Source of the DNA: Solwaraspora sp. WMMA2056
GTDB taxonomy: Bacteria > Actinomycetota > Actinomycetes > Mycobacteriales > Micromonosporaceae
Direction of reading: 5' to 3'
NCBI RefSeq assembly: GCF_030345095.1
Contig: NZ_CP128360.1
Coordinates: 1,488,001 to 1,552,000, forward strand
DNA length: 64,000 nucleotides
The stretch's first letter is position 1. Each line of letters opens with the position of its first letter. Of this stretch, positions 27,044 to 36,008 are shown one piece after another. The translations under genes and the position numbers were made by a program. The notes beneath the pieces are model-generated. The model did not search any database and was not told the origin of the DNA. It worked only from the letters and a program-made list of their open reading frames with translations.

Positions 27044-29200
27044 GTGACACTGGCGATCCTCACCCCGGCCACCCGAGCCCCCGCCGCGGACCAGGGCGGA
27101 CTGCTGAGCGCGGGCGGGCTGACCCTGCCCGATCGGATCCGGGCCCAGCTCGCCGAAACCGGTGCCGACGAGGTGCGCACCGCCGGGCCGGCCCAGCTGG
27201 CGGACCTTGCCGAGCAGGCGACCGGGCCGGTGCTGCTGTGCGCCGCCGACGTGGTCGCCCACACCGAGCTGTTCCGCCTGCTCGACTCGGGCCCGGCAGG
27301 CATCACGCGAGCGTTGCTGCTGCCCGCCGCCGAGGGCACCGGTGCCCTCGCGGTCGGGGCCCGGCGCGGGAACCTCGTCGTCGCCCCGGCACCGACCGCC
27401 GACGGTGCCGCCCCGGCCGGTACGGCCGTCGGCGGGCCGGTCTTCGGCGGGGTGCTGCGGGTCGGCGTCGGCGATCTGCCGGCGTTGGCCACCGCCGCCC
27501 GCCGGGTCGCCGACCGTCCCGGCGACGCTACCCGCCAACCGCTCGACGCGATCCTCGCCGAGCTGATGGCCGCCGGCACCACCGTCGGCGCGTACCCGCT
27601 GCGCCAACTGGTCGCCGTCCGGGTCGCCGACCAGGCCGGGGTGGCCGCTGCCGAGGCGCAGGTGCGGGCCGTCGACCCGGACCGGGCCCGGCTGCGGCTG
27701 GCGGTCAAGGAACACGACGACCTGTTCGCCACGTACTGCGTCAGCAGTTGGTCGCCGCTGGTCACCAGGGGTGCGGCGCGGCTCGGGCTGAGTCCGAGCG
27801 GGGTCACCGCCATCTCGGTGCTGTTCGCCGGCGCGGCCGCGCTGCTGTTCGCGGTCGGTGACCGGCCGCCGGTGCTGCTGCTCGGCGCGGTCCTGCTCTA
27901 CCTGGGCTTCGTCCTCGACTGCGTCGACGGTCAGCTCGCCCGCTACACCGGGCGGTACAGCGCCTTCGGCGGCTGGCTCGACACCATCGCCGACCGGGGC
28001 AAGGAATACCTGGTGTACGCCGGACTGGGTGCCGGCGTGCAGCTGTCCGGTGCCGCCGACGGCTGGCTGCTGGCCACCGCCGCGATCGTGTTGCAGACCG
28101 TCCGGCACATGACCGACGCCTGGTACGGGGCGCTGCACGACGAGGCCGCCCGCCGCATCCCGGTGGCGTCGGCCGACTCGGGCGCGGCGGCGGGCGTCGG
28201 CAGCCGGCTCAGCCAGGTCTCCGACCGGGTCCTGGCCGCCCCCGGGTCACCGGTCTACTGGGCGAAGCGCACGGTGGTCTTCCCGATCGGCGAGCGGTGG
28301 GCGTTGATCGCCGTCACCGCCGCCGTCCTCGGCCAACGGGCCGCCCTGCTCGCCGTGCTCGGCTGGGGGGTGCTCGCGTTCTGCTACACGCTGGCGCTGC
28401 GGTCGCTGCGGTCACGGTCCATGCGGGTTCCGGTCCTCGCGGCGGTCGACACCGCCCGGTACCGCGACGACGGACCGCTCACCCGGCTGCTCGCCCACCG
28501 GGTCGGTGCGGTGGTCGTCGCCGGGTCCGGCCAGTTGCCGCTCGTCGGCGCCGCGGTGGCCGCGGCCACCGCGGCGCTGCTGCTGCCGGCGTTCGGCGTC
28601 GCCGGCGGGCTCAGTGCCGCGGCGCTGCTGGTAGGTGCGGGTGCGGCGCTGGTGGCGGGGATCGCCAGTGCGGCCCGGCCGGCCGTGGGGTCGCTGGACT
28701 GGTTGGTGCCGGCCGGACTGCGGGCCGTCGAGTTCCTGATCGTCGTCGCCGCCGGCGCGGTCGCCGACGTGCCTGCGCTCGTCACCTACGGACTGCTGTT
28801 CGTCCTCGCCCTGGGGCACTACGACCTGACCGCGCGGCTGGAGAAGCGGCTCGGTGCGCCGCCGCTGCACCGGTGGAGCCTCGGCTGGGACAGCCGGGTC
28901 CTGCTGATCACGCTGACCAGCGCCGGGGCGACTCTGGCCGCCGCCACCGGGTCGGGCGCGGCCGCCCCGACGACCCTGGCCACCGGCGCCACCGGCGCGC
29001 TCGCCGGCTACCTGGCGGTGCACTTCGTGGCCACCGCAGTACTCGACCACCGGCCGACACCGGCGCACCCCGACCACCGGCCGTCGGCCGGGGTGTCGGT
29101 GCCGGCTCCCCGCCGCCCCACCGACTTGCCGGTCGACCCGGCAGCACCCCTCAGCTCCGCCGGCCGCCCCGCCGGCCCGACCACAGGTGACCTCGGATGA
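27044..29200 (+). CDS. CDP-alcohol phosphatidyltransferase with N-terminal nucleotidyltransferase-like domain (DUF5941-like)
   Basis: 718 aa. The C-terminal two thirds hold about ten membrane helices and a complete CDP-alcohol phosphotransferase motif: D292-CVD-G-QL-AR, nine residues, then G, D and D (GWLDTIAD). Residues 1-225 are soluble and look like a degenerate sugar-nucleotidyltransferase fold (LPDRIRAQLAETGADEVRT, VLLCAADVVAH), the layout of bifunctional inositol-phosphate cytidylyltransferase/DIPP synthases; actinobacterial members are labelled DUF5941. It likely joins a CMP-activated alcohol to a phosphate acceptor in making a polar lipid or wall polymer. GTG 27044 has GGAAG at 7 nt. 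The stop overlaps the GT2-TagF start (ATGA). Confidence 0.85.
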   Translation: MTLAILTPATRAPAADQGGLLSAGGLTLPDRIRAQLAETGADEVRTAGPAQLADLAEQATGPVLLCAADVVAHTELFRLLDSGPAGITRALLLPAAEGTGALAVGARRGNLVVAPAPTADGAAPAGTAVGGPVFGGVLRVGVGDLPALATAARRVADRPGDATRQPLDAILAELMAAGTTVGAYPLRQLVAVRVADQAGVAAAEAQVRAVDPDRARLRLAVKEHDDLFATYCVSSWSPLVTRGAARLGLSPSGVTAISVLFAGAAALLFAVGDRPPVLLLGAVLLYLGFVLDCVDGQLARYTGRYSAFGGWLDTIADRGKEYLVYAGLGAGVQLSGAADGWLLATAAIVLQTVRHMTDAWYGALHDEAARRIPVASADSGAAAGVGSRLSQVSDRVLAAPGSPVYWAKRTVVFPIGERWALIAVTAAVLGQRAALLAVLGWGVLAFCYTLALRSLRSRSMRVPVLAAVDTARYRDDGPLTRLLAHRVGAVVVAGSGQLPLVGAAVAAATAALLLPAFGVAGGLSAAALLVGAGAALVAGIASAARPAVGSLDWLVPAGLRAVEFLIVVAAGAVADVPALVTYGLLFVLALGHYDLTARLEKRLGAPPLHRWSLGWDSRVLLITLTSAGATLAAATGSGAAAPTTLATGATGALAGYLAVHFVATAVLDHRPTPAHPDHRPSAGVSVPAPRRPTDLPVDPAAPLSSAGRPAGPTTGDLG

Positions 29201-31395
29201 CATTGCTCAGCATCGTTGTGCCGGTCTACAAGGTGCAGGGTTACCTGCGGGAATGCCTCGACTCGATCCTCGACCAGTCGTTCACCGACGTCGAGGTGAT
29301 CGCGGTCGACGACTGCTCCCCGGACAGCTCCGGGCAGATCCTCGCCGAGTACGCCGCCCGCGACCCCCGGCTGCGGGTGCTGTCCCTGCCGGTCAACGCC
29401 GGGCTCGGCGGTGCCCGCAACGCCGGGCTGGACGTGGCGACCGGTGAGTACGTCTGGTTCCTCGACAGCGACGACTGGCTGACCGACGGATCGCTGCGCG
29501 CGGTCGCCAACCGGCTCCGCGACACCACCCCGGACGTGCTGATCGTCGACCACGCGAGGGTGTTCTGGAACTTCCACGAATCGGCCAGTGCGCTGCGGCA
29601 GGCGTTCCCCACGTCACCCGGTGCCGAGGTGTTCGACGTACGGACCCGGCCCGAGACGCTCAAGGTGCTGCACACCGCCTGGAACAAGGTCACCCGGCGA
29701 GAGTTCCTGGTGGACCTGGGGCTGCGGTTCGCCGACGGCTGGTACGAGGACGTCTCGTTCACCTTCCCGCTGCTGGTCGCCGCCGAGCGGGTCACCGTAC
29801 TCGACCGGGTGTGCGTCAACTACCGGCAACGGCGTACCGGTGCGATCACCCGGACCCGCAGCCCCCGGCACTTCGAGATGTTCGACCACTGGGGACACAC
29901 CTTCGACTGGCTGGACCAGCGCGGGCCGCAGGTCGACGCCGTACGGCCGCAGTTGTTCGCTCTGATGATCTCGCACTACCTGATGGTGCTCGGCCACAGT
30001 GGCCGGCTGCCCCCGCAGCTGCACCAGCAGTTCTTCGCCCGCGCCCACGCCGACTACCAGCGTCGGCTCCCGCCCGGCGGGTACCCGGTGCCCGGCGGTG
30101 TCGAAGGGCTCAAGCGTCGGCTGCTCGCCGCCAACCGCTGGCGGACCTTCGCCGCGCTGCGGGTCGTCCAACGCGCCCGCAAGAAGGCGATCTCCACGGT
30201 CAAGCGGATCGGTCGTCCGGTCAAGCGCGGTCTGCGCGAACTGGCCCGCACCGGCCGGCGGACCGCGCTGCTCGGCTACTACCGGATCCAGCTGCGCCTG
30301 CCGATGGACCAGTCGATGGCGCTGTACGCCGCTTACTGGTACCGCGGCTACAGCTGCAACCCGGCCGCGATCCACGCCAAGGCGGCCGAGCTGGCCCCAC
30401 ACGTCAACGGGGTCTGGGTGGTCCGCCGGGACCGGGCCGCCAGCATGCCGGCCGGCGTGCCGTACGTCGTCGCCGGCACCTGGCGCTACTACCGGGCGCT
30501 GGCCCGTGCCAAGTGGCTGATCAACAACGTGAACTTCCCCGACTACGTGCGTAAACGGCCCGGATCAGTGCACATCCAGACCCACCATGGCACTCCGGTC
30601 AAGGTGATGGGGCTCGACCAGCAGCGGCACCCGGTCGGCGCCGCGTCGATGAACTTCCCCCATCTGCTGCGCCGCATCGACCGGTGGGACTTCAGCGTCA
30701 GCGCGAACCACTTCTCCACCCAGATGTGGGAGCGGGCCTACCCGGGCGACTTCGTCTCGCTCGACACCGGCTACCCGCGTAACGACCGGCTGGCGCTGGC
30801 CACCGACGCCGACGTGGCGGCGGCCCGCGCGGCGCTCGGTATCGGCCCCGACGAGCGGGTCGTGCTCTACCTGCCGACCCACCGGGAACACCAGCCCGGC
30901 TGGCAGCCCGACTTCGACGCCGACGCCCTGGCCGAAGTGCTCGGCCCGGACGCCTGGCTGCTCATCCGCAGCCACTACTTCCACGACCGGCAGCGCACCG
31001 GCCGGGCCCCGGATGCCCCGGCCAGCGGCCGGATCCGGGACATGTCCAGCCATCCGGTCGTCGAGGACCTGTACCTCGCGGCCGACGTACTCGTCACCGA
31101 CTATTCTTCGGCGATGTTCGACTACGCGGTCCTGGACCGGCCGATCGTGATCTACGCGCCGGACGCCGAGGCGTACGCGATGGCCCGTGGCGTCTACTTC
31201 GACATCACCGCCGAGCCGCCGGGCGCCGTCGCCACCACCTTCGGGCACCTGCTCGACGTCTTCCGTACCGGTGCGGTCGGCGACGACGCCGCGGTCAAGG
31301 CCCGGACCCAGTTCCGCGCCCGGTTCTGCCATCTCGACGACGGGCACGCGGCCGAGCGGGTGGTCCGCCGGGCGTTGCTCGGGGAGCAGGGCTGA
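29197..31395 (+). CDS. Bifunctional GT2 glycosyltransferase / CDP-glycerol glycerophosphotransferase (TagF-like)
   Basis: 732 aa. N-terminal GT2 domain (1-230): SIVVPVYKVQGYLRECLDSI, DDCSPDSS, NAGLGGARNAGL, DSDDW (DXD) and WYEDVSF. A basic Arg-rich bridge (about 290-360) follows. The C-terminal half (about 370-728) is a TagF-type glycerophosphotransferase: HHGTPVKVMG (family catalytic His), YPRNDRL, LPTHREH, and TDYSSAMFDY. It should add both sugar and glycerol-phosphate (or another polyol phosphate) to a teichoic-acid-like chain at the cytoplasmic face. Start overlaps the previous gene by 4 bp, so it is coupled to the CDP-alcohol transferase. Confidence 0.92.
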   Translation: MTLLSIVVPVYKVQGYLRECLDSILDQSFTDVEVIAVDDCSPDSSGQILAEYAARDPRLRVLSLPVNAGLGGARNAGLDVATGEYVWFLDSDDWLTDGSLRAVANRLRDTTPDVLIVDHARVFWNFHESASALRQAFPTSPGAEVFDVRTRPETLKVLHTAWNKVTRREFLVDLGLRFADGWYEDVSFTFPLLVAAERVTVLDRVCVNYRQRRTGAITRTRSPRHFEMFDHWGHTFDWLDQRGPQVDAVRPQLFALMISHYLMVLGHSGRLPPQLHQQFFARAHADYQRRLPPGGYPVPGGVEGLKRRLLAANRWRTFAALRVVQRARKKAISTVKRIGRPVKRGLRELARTGRRTALLGYYRIQLRLPMDQSMALYAAYWYRGYSCNPAAIHAKAAELAPHVNGVWVVRRDRAASMPAGVPYVVAGTWRYYRALARAKWLINNVNFPDYVRKRPGSVHIQTHHGTPVKVMGLDQQRHPVGAASMNFPHLLRRIDRWDFSVSANHFSTQMWERAYPGDFVSLDTGYPRNDRLALATDADVAAARAALGIGPDERVVLYLPTHREHQPGWQPDFDADALAEVLGPDAWLLIRSHYFHDRQRTGRAPDAPASGRIRDMSSHPVVEDLYLAADVLVTDYSSAMFDYAVLDRPIVIYAPDAEAYAMARGVYFDITAEPPGAVATTFGHLLDVFRTGAVGDDAAVKARTQFRARFCHLDDGHAAERVVRRALLGEQG

Positions 31396-31403
31396 ACCGC
31401 CCG

Positions 31404-33713
31404 ATGGGTGCCCTGCTCAGCGTCGTCGTTCCGATCTACAACGTGGCCCGCTACCTGACCGAATGTCTTGATTCGCTGGCTGCGCAGACCCACCCCGACG
31501 TCCAGGTCGTCCTGGTCGACGACGGGTCGACCGACGACAGCGGCGACATCGCGGCCGCCCGGGTCGCCGCCGATACCCGGTTCCAGCTGATCCGTCAGTC
31601 GAACCAGGGCCTCGGCGCGGCCCGCAACACCGGTATCCGCGCGGCCACCGGCGACTACCTGGCGTTCGTCGACAGCGACGACGTGCTGCCGCCGTACGCC
31701 TTCGAAGTGCTGGTCGGTGCGGTGGAGTCGACCGGTTCGCAGATCGCCTCCGGCAACGTGGCGTTGTTCAACTCCCGTGGGCTGTGGCAGTCGCCGCTGC
31801 ACCGCGGCACCCATCGGCAGACCTGGCTCGGCACCCGGCTGCGCCGTCGCCGCAACCTCGTCTACGACCGGCTGGCCTGCAACAAGGTGTTCCGGCGGGA
31901 CTTCTGGACCGGTCACGACCTGTGGTTTCCCGAAGGGGTGCGCTACGAGGACATTCCGGTGACGATCCCGGCGTACGCGCTGGCCGAGTCGATCGACGTG
32001 CTGCCCACGGTGGTCTACCACTGGCGGCAGCGCGAGGCGGGTGCCGAAGAGTCGATCAGCCAGCGGCAGGCCGAGGTCGCCAACCTGGTGGACCGCTTCG
32101 CGGCGGTACGCAGCGCCAGCCGGTCACTGGCCGGGATCGGTGACCGGTCGTTGAAGAACCACTACGACGCCACCGCCCTGCGCAGCGACCTGCGGATGTT
32201 CCTGCACCTGCTGCCCCAGGTGCCGGACGGGACGTACCGGCGGCGGTTCTGCGAGCTGGCGGCGGAGTTCCTCGCCGAGGTGGATCCGGCGGTGCCGGAC
32301 CGGCTCGATCCCCGGTTGCGGGTGGCGTGGCGGCTGGCCCGCGACGGCCGGCTGCCGGAGCTGCTGCGCGTGGTCGACGCGACCCGGTCCGGTGGCGTAC
32401 CGCCGAGGGTCGACGGCGTCCCGGCGGCGCTGTACCGCCCGACGCCCCGGCTGCGTACGGCGCTACGGGCGATCTCCTTCTCGGGCGGGCAGCTGCGGAT
32501 CGCCGGATACGCGCTGCGGACTCCGGCGGAACCGGACACACCGCCGGGGCCGCAGCTGCGCGCCCTGTGGCTGAGTGAGCAGGGCCGCCGCCGCCGGTTC
32601 GGGCCGGCGCCGACCCGGTCGCGGCTGTTGCGTCGCCGGTCCGTCGCGGCGGACCCGGCGACGGGCGACCTGCCGGCCTGGTCCGGGTTCGCCACGTCGT
32701 TGCCGGTGACGGCACTGCGCTCCGCCGCCGGCTGGCCGCCGGGGACCTGGCTGGTGATGGCGGGCCTGGTCGACGTGGCAGGCGGCCCGGAGAGCGGGCC
32801 GGTCAAGGTCGGCGAGGTGGTGCCGGCGTTGCCGGCGGTCTGGGTGGGACCAGGGGTACGGGTGGTGCCGCTGCTGCACGACGGAGCGCTGCGGCTGAGG
32901 GTGGAACATCCCTCGGTGTGGGCGACGGCGGCCCGGCTGGTCGGCGACGATCTGGTGATCAGCGGTACGGCCGTCGCGGGTGCTCCGGTGCCGTCGGCGT
33001 TGACCCTGGCCCGGACCCCGATGATCGTGGCCCGCCGTTATCCGAGCCGGCCCGACGGCACCGTCGGGTCCTCGTCGGGCGGCACCGGGTTCAGCTGCCG
33101 GATCCCGCTCGGCGACCTGGTGACCGGTCCGGTGTCCGCGCGACCGGCGGCGGTCGGCGACCCGGTGGCCGGCTGGCTGGTCGGCTGGGACGTCGACGGC
33201 GGTGCCGACGCCTCCGCCGGGCACGGGTTGCCGGTCGGCGCCGACTTCACCGAGCTGCGTCCGCTGCCCGGCGGGCCGGGGCTGCTGGCCGAGTCGGCCG
33301 ACCAGGGGCAGCTGTCGATCCGGGTGCTACCGGCCGGGCCACTGGCGACCTGGGCCACCGTCGAGGAGGCCGGAGTCACCCTGGGCGGTGCCTGTCCGGT
33401 CGGTGCGGCGCCGTCGTCGGTGGTGCTGCGCCACGCCGACGACCTGCGGGACCCGGCGGCCCCGGCGGACCGGGAGCTGCCGGTCGAAGCCGTCGACGAA
33501 GGTTGGCTGGTGCGGATACCGGCGGACGGCCCCGATCGGCCGGAGCCGGGGCGCTGGTGGTTCGGCTACCGGCCGGCGGACGACGACCGGGTCCATGAGC
33601 TGTCGATGTCGCTGCGGATCCGGGACGGGGCGGGTCAGGTGGGGCCGGCGGGGCTGCCCCGGTTGCGGTTGGAGCCGGAGCGGCTGTACCGGGTGGCGCT
33701 GGTGGCGAACTGA
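31404..33713 (+). CDS. GT2 glycosyltransferase with long beta-rich C-terminal region
   Basis: 769 aa. GT2 domain (1-220): LSVVVPIYNVARYLTECLDSL, DDGSTDDS, NQGLGAARNTGI, DSDDV, ACNKVFRR and RYEDIPV. Residues about 230-330 are helical. Residues about 340-769 consist of beta-strand-rich repeats without a known catalytic motif, such as those appended to teichoic-acid polymerases (ALWLSEQGRRRRFG style segments). It follows the GT2-TagF gene by 8 bp and is surely in the same operon. It probably adds a sugar to the polymer; the C-terminal part may bind the growing chain. Confidence 0.88.
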   Translation: MGALLSVVVPIYNVARYLTECLDSLAAQTHPDVQVVLVDDGSTDDSGDIAAARVAADTRFQLIRQSNQGLGAARNTGIRAATGDYLAFVDSDDVLPPYAFEVLVGAVESTGSQIASGNVALFNSRGLWQSPLHRGTHRQTWLGTRLRRRRNLVYDRLACNKVFRRDFWTGHDLWFPEGVRYEDIPVTIPAYALAESIDVLPTVVYHWRQREAGAEESISQRQAEVANLVDRFAAVRSASRSLAGIGDRSLKNHYDATALRSDLRMFLHLLPQVPDGTYRRRFCELAAEFLAEVDPAVPDRLDPRLRVAWRLARDGRLPELLRVVDATRSGGVPPRVDGVPAALYRPTPRLRTALRAISFSGGQLRIAGYALRTPAEPDTPPGPQLRALWLSEQGRRRRFGPAPTRSRLLRRRSVAADPATGDLPAWSGFATSLPVTALRSAAGWPPGTWLVMAGLVDVAGGPESGPVKVGEVVPALPAVWVGPGVRVVPLLHDGALRLRVEHPSVWATAARLVGDDLVISGTAVAGAPVPSALTLARTPMIVARRYPSRPDGTVGSSSGGTGFSCRIPLGDLVTGPVSARPAAVGDPVAGWLVGWDVDGGADASAGHGLPVGADFTELRPLPGGPGLLAESADQGQLSIRVLPAGPLATWATVEEAGVTLGGACPVGAAPSSVVLRHADDLRDPAAPADRELPVEAVDEGWLVRIPADGPDRPEPGRWWFGYRPADDDRVHELSMSLRIRDGAGQVGPAGLPRLRLEPERLYRVALVAN

Positions 33714-33730
33714 GGCCAGGGCCGGCCTGA

Positions 33731-35377
33731 TCAGCCCGCCGGCGGCGGCGACGCTGCCGGCGGCGACGCCGGCGGTGCGGTCGACGACGGTGCTGCGGCT
33801 GGCGGGGTCGGCCGCAGCCGGTTGCGGGCGGTACGGCGGGCGGTGCCCCACGCCCGGCCCCACAACGACCGGCCCTGCCGGGCACCCATCTGGGACAGCC
33901 ACTGCGGGCTGCGGGCCACGGCACCGGCCGTGTCGGTGATGATCAACCGTGCGCCGTCCGGCCCCGGGGTCAGCCAGCCGACCCGGTCGCCGATGCGTGT
34001 CGGTCGGGTGCCGCGGGTGCCCCGGCCGCCCTGCTGAGGACCCGGCGGTACGGCGTACTCCCGGTCGTTGTCGCGCACCACGACCCGCACGTCGTAGCGC
34101 CCAGCGGGCAGCTGGTCGACCGGGATCGTGCAGGACCAGCGCAGGTCGTTGCCGGTCCGCCGGAGCACCGTGACCGGCTGCCGGGCCAGCCCGTCGCCGA
34201 TCTCCACCAGCAGGTCGTGGCGGACCTGACCGGGTTCGCCGTCGATACCCTTGGCGCGGACACTGCCTTCGAGCGCGATGGCCGGCCCGCTACCGCGCAT
34301 CCGGTGCAGGGTCGCGGTGATCTCCCGGATGAGCAGCAGGTCGCGGTAGGCGTCGAAGTCGGTGTGCCCGAGGTAGGCCTGCCCGGCGTACACCCGCAGT
34401 GGCAGCGCGGACCGGGGCTCCCGGATGGTCGCCGGATCCTGTTCGTAGATCGCGGCGGCGCGCAGCCCGGCGCCGGCGTTGCTGACGAATTCGGTCGCCA
34501 GCCGCACCGGGATGTCCTTGAACAGGGTGTGCATCCGGACCGCGAATTCGTCGAGCTGCTCGTCGTCACAGCCGTTCGCGGCCCGCCACGCATAGTGCAA
34601 CTGCATGTAGGCGATCCACCGGTACACCGCGTCGCGGTCGTCGGACGGCAGATCGCGGCACTCGTCGGCGAGCTGCTCGACGATGGCGACGTGTTGCATG
34701 ATCCGTAGCGGTTGACTGCGGGTGTCCATCAGTGAGGAGTTGTCCCCGCGTTGCCGGTACAGATAGCTCAGCCGGGGGGTCAGCGCCGTCCGTGGGGAAC
34801 GGGCCAGCAGCGGTACGGTGAACAGCACGTCTTCGAAGGCGGTGTTCTCGGTGAACCGGACACCGGTCGAGTCGACCAGGTCACGCCGGAAGACCTTGTT
34901 GCACGCCGACGGGTTGCCGACCAGGCCGGGTGCCTGGGCGATCCGCTCCACGACCCGTTCCCCGACGAGCAGCTCCCGGCGCCACGCCGGGTTGGGCCGG
35001 GGCGGCAGCCCCTGCATGTCACCGACGGCCACCGCCGCCTGCTGGCGGTCGGCGAGCTCGACGAGGTAGCTCAGCGCCCCGTCCGGGTAGAGGTCGTCGG
35101 AGTCAAGAAAGGCCAGGTAGCGGCCGGTGGCAAGGCGTACCCCGTGATTGCGGGCCGCGCCGAGGCCGGCGTTGTCCTGGCGGACGTAGCGCACCCCGGT
35201 GGCCCGGTCGGCGTACCGGCGGGCGATGTCGGCCGAACCGTCGGTGGAGCCATCGTCGATGACGACTACCTCGATGTCGTCCCGGGCGGGCTGTCGTTCG
35301 ATCGAGTCGAGTGCCTCTTCGAGCCACTTCTCGGTGTTGTAGACCGGCACGACGACGCTGACCGTCGGGGATGGCAC
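33731..35377 (-). CDS. GT2 family glycosyltransferase
   Basis: 548 aa. GT2 domain (1-220): TVSVVVPVYNTEKWLEEALDSI, DDGSTDGS, NAGLGAARNHGV, DSDDLYP, ACNKVFRRDLV and AFEDVLFTVP. Middle helical region, then about residues 330-500 beta-rich (LEGSVRAKGIDGEPGQVRHD, GRYDVRVVVRDND), and a Pro/Ala tail. Same architecture as the convergent GT2 at 31404, with which it is tail-to-tail. GTG 35377 follows GAGGTGAGCGC and is preferred over GTG 35395, which has no ribosome site. Confidence 0.87.
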   Translation of the reverse strand: MPSPTVSVVVPVYNTEKWLEEALDSIERQPARDDIEVVVIDDGSTDGSADIARRYADRATGVRYVRQDNAGLGAARNHGVRLATGRYLAFLDSDDLYPDGALSYLVELADRQQAAVAVGDMQGLPPRPNPAWRRELLVGERVVERIAQAPGLVGNPSACNKVFRRDLVDSTGVRFTENTAFEDVLFTVPLLARSPRTALTPRLSYLYRQRGDNSSLMDTRSQPLRIMQHVAIVEQLADECRDLPSDDRDAVYRWIAYMQLHYAWRAANGCDDEQLDEFAVRMHTLFKDIPVRLATEFVSNAGAGLRAAAIYEQDPATIREPRSALPLRVYAGQAYLGHTDFDAYRDLLLIREITATLHRMRGSGPAIALEGSVRAKGIDGEPGQVRHDLLVEIGDGLARQPVTVLRRTGNDLRWSCTIPVDQLPAGRYDVRVVVRDNDREYAVPPGPQQGGRGTRGTRPTRIGDRVGWLTPGPDGARLIITDTAGAVARSPQWLSQMGARQGRSLWGRAWGTARRTARNRLRPTPPAAAPSSTAPPASPPAASPPPAG

Positions 35378-35414
35378 GCGCTCACCTCGTGTCACGACTG
35401 GGTAATCTGGATCA

Positions 35415-36008
35415 GTGACCTATTTGCCTAGGGTACGTCGCCTGCTGCGTCCGGTCAGGAATGTGCTTCGTCGCTCCCGGGCGCGGATCATGCAACCAGC
35501 GGCGCTACTGTACAGCCCGAACATTACCCCGAACGAGATTCGGATACTCGCCAAGATTGCCAACGACAAGGGTGATCGGGCGATGGTGAACGCGGTGTTG
35601 CTGCGCATGGTGCAGCGAGGCGTTGCCAATGAGGGTGAACAGCGTGCGGCGCGACTGATCGGCGCCGGGGCACCGGCACCGGCGGTAGGTCACCGCCCAG
35701 CGGATCCGACGGACCAGGGAGAACCGCCCATCGCCGACCAGGCGGCCACCCGGCTGACCGTACGGCGGCCGGATGCGGCAGCACCGCTGCAGGTCACCGT
35801 CGGTGACGAGGGTGAGCCGCTGGCGTACTGGCGGGCCGCCTGGGCGGAGCTGCCGCCCGCCCTCGTCGACCAGCTCACCACCGGCGTACTGACCCGGCTC
35901 GCGGCCGACCGCCGGGTCAGCGCCGTGCACGCGGCGGACGCCGCCAGCGCCCCGGTCGCCCGGGCGGTCGCCGCCGGTATCGGTGCCCGGTACGGTGGTC
36001 AACCGTGA
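35415..36008 (+). CDS. Hypothetical protein in glycosyltransferase locus
   Basis: 197 aa. A basic N-terminus (RVRRLLRPVRNVLRRSRARIM) precedes NITPNEIRILAKIANDKGDRAMVNAVLLRMVQRGVANEGEQ, then a variable Pro/Ala region and a helical C-terminus (AWAELPPALVDQLTTGVLTRLA). No family recognised; no membrane helix. The GTG at 35415 has no Shine-Dalgarno, but TAATCT lies 6 nt upstream (35403-35408), so it may be leaderless. It overlaps the following GT start by 4 bp and is probably its partner. Confidence 0.7.
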   Translation: MTYLPRVRRLLRPVRNVLRRSRARIMQPAALLYSPNITPNEIRILAKIANDKGDRAMVNAVLLRMVQRGVANEGEQRAARLIGAGAPAPAVGHRPADPTDQGEPPIADQAATRLTVRRPDAAAPLQVTVGDEGEPLAYWRAAWAELPPALVDQLTTGVLTRLAADRRVSAVHAADAASAPVARAVAAGIGARYGGQP

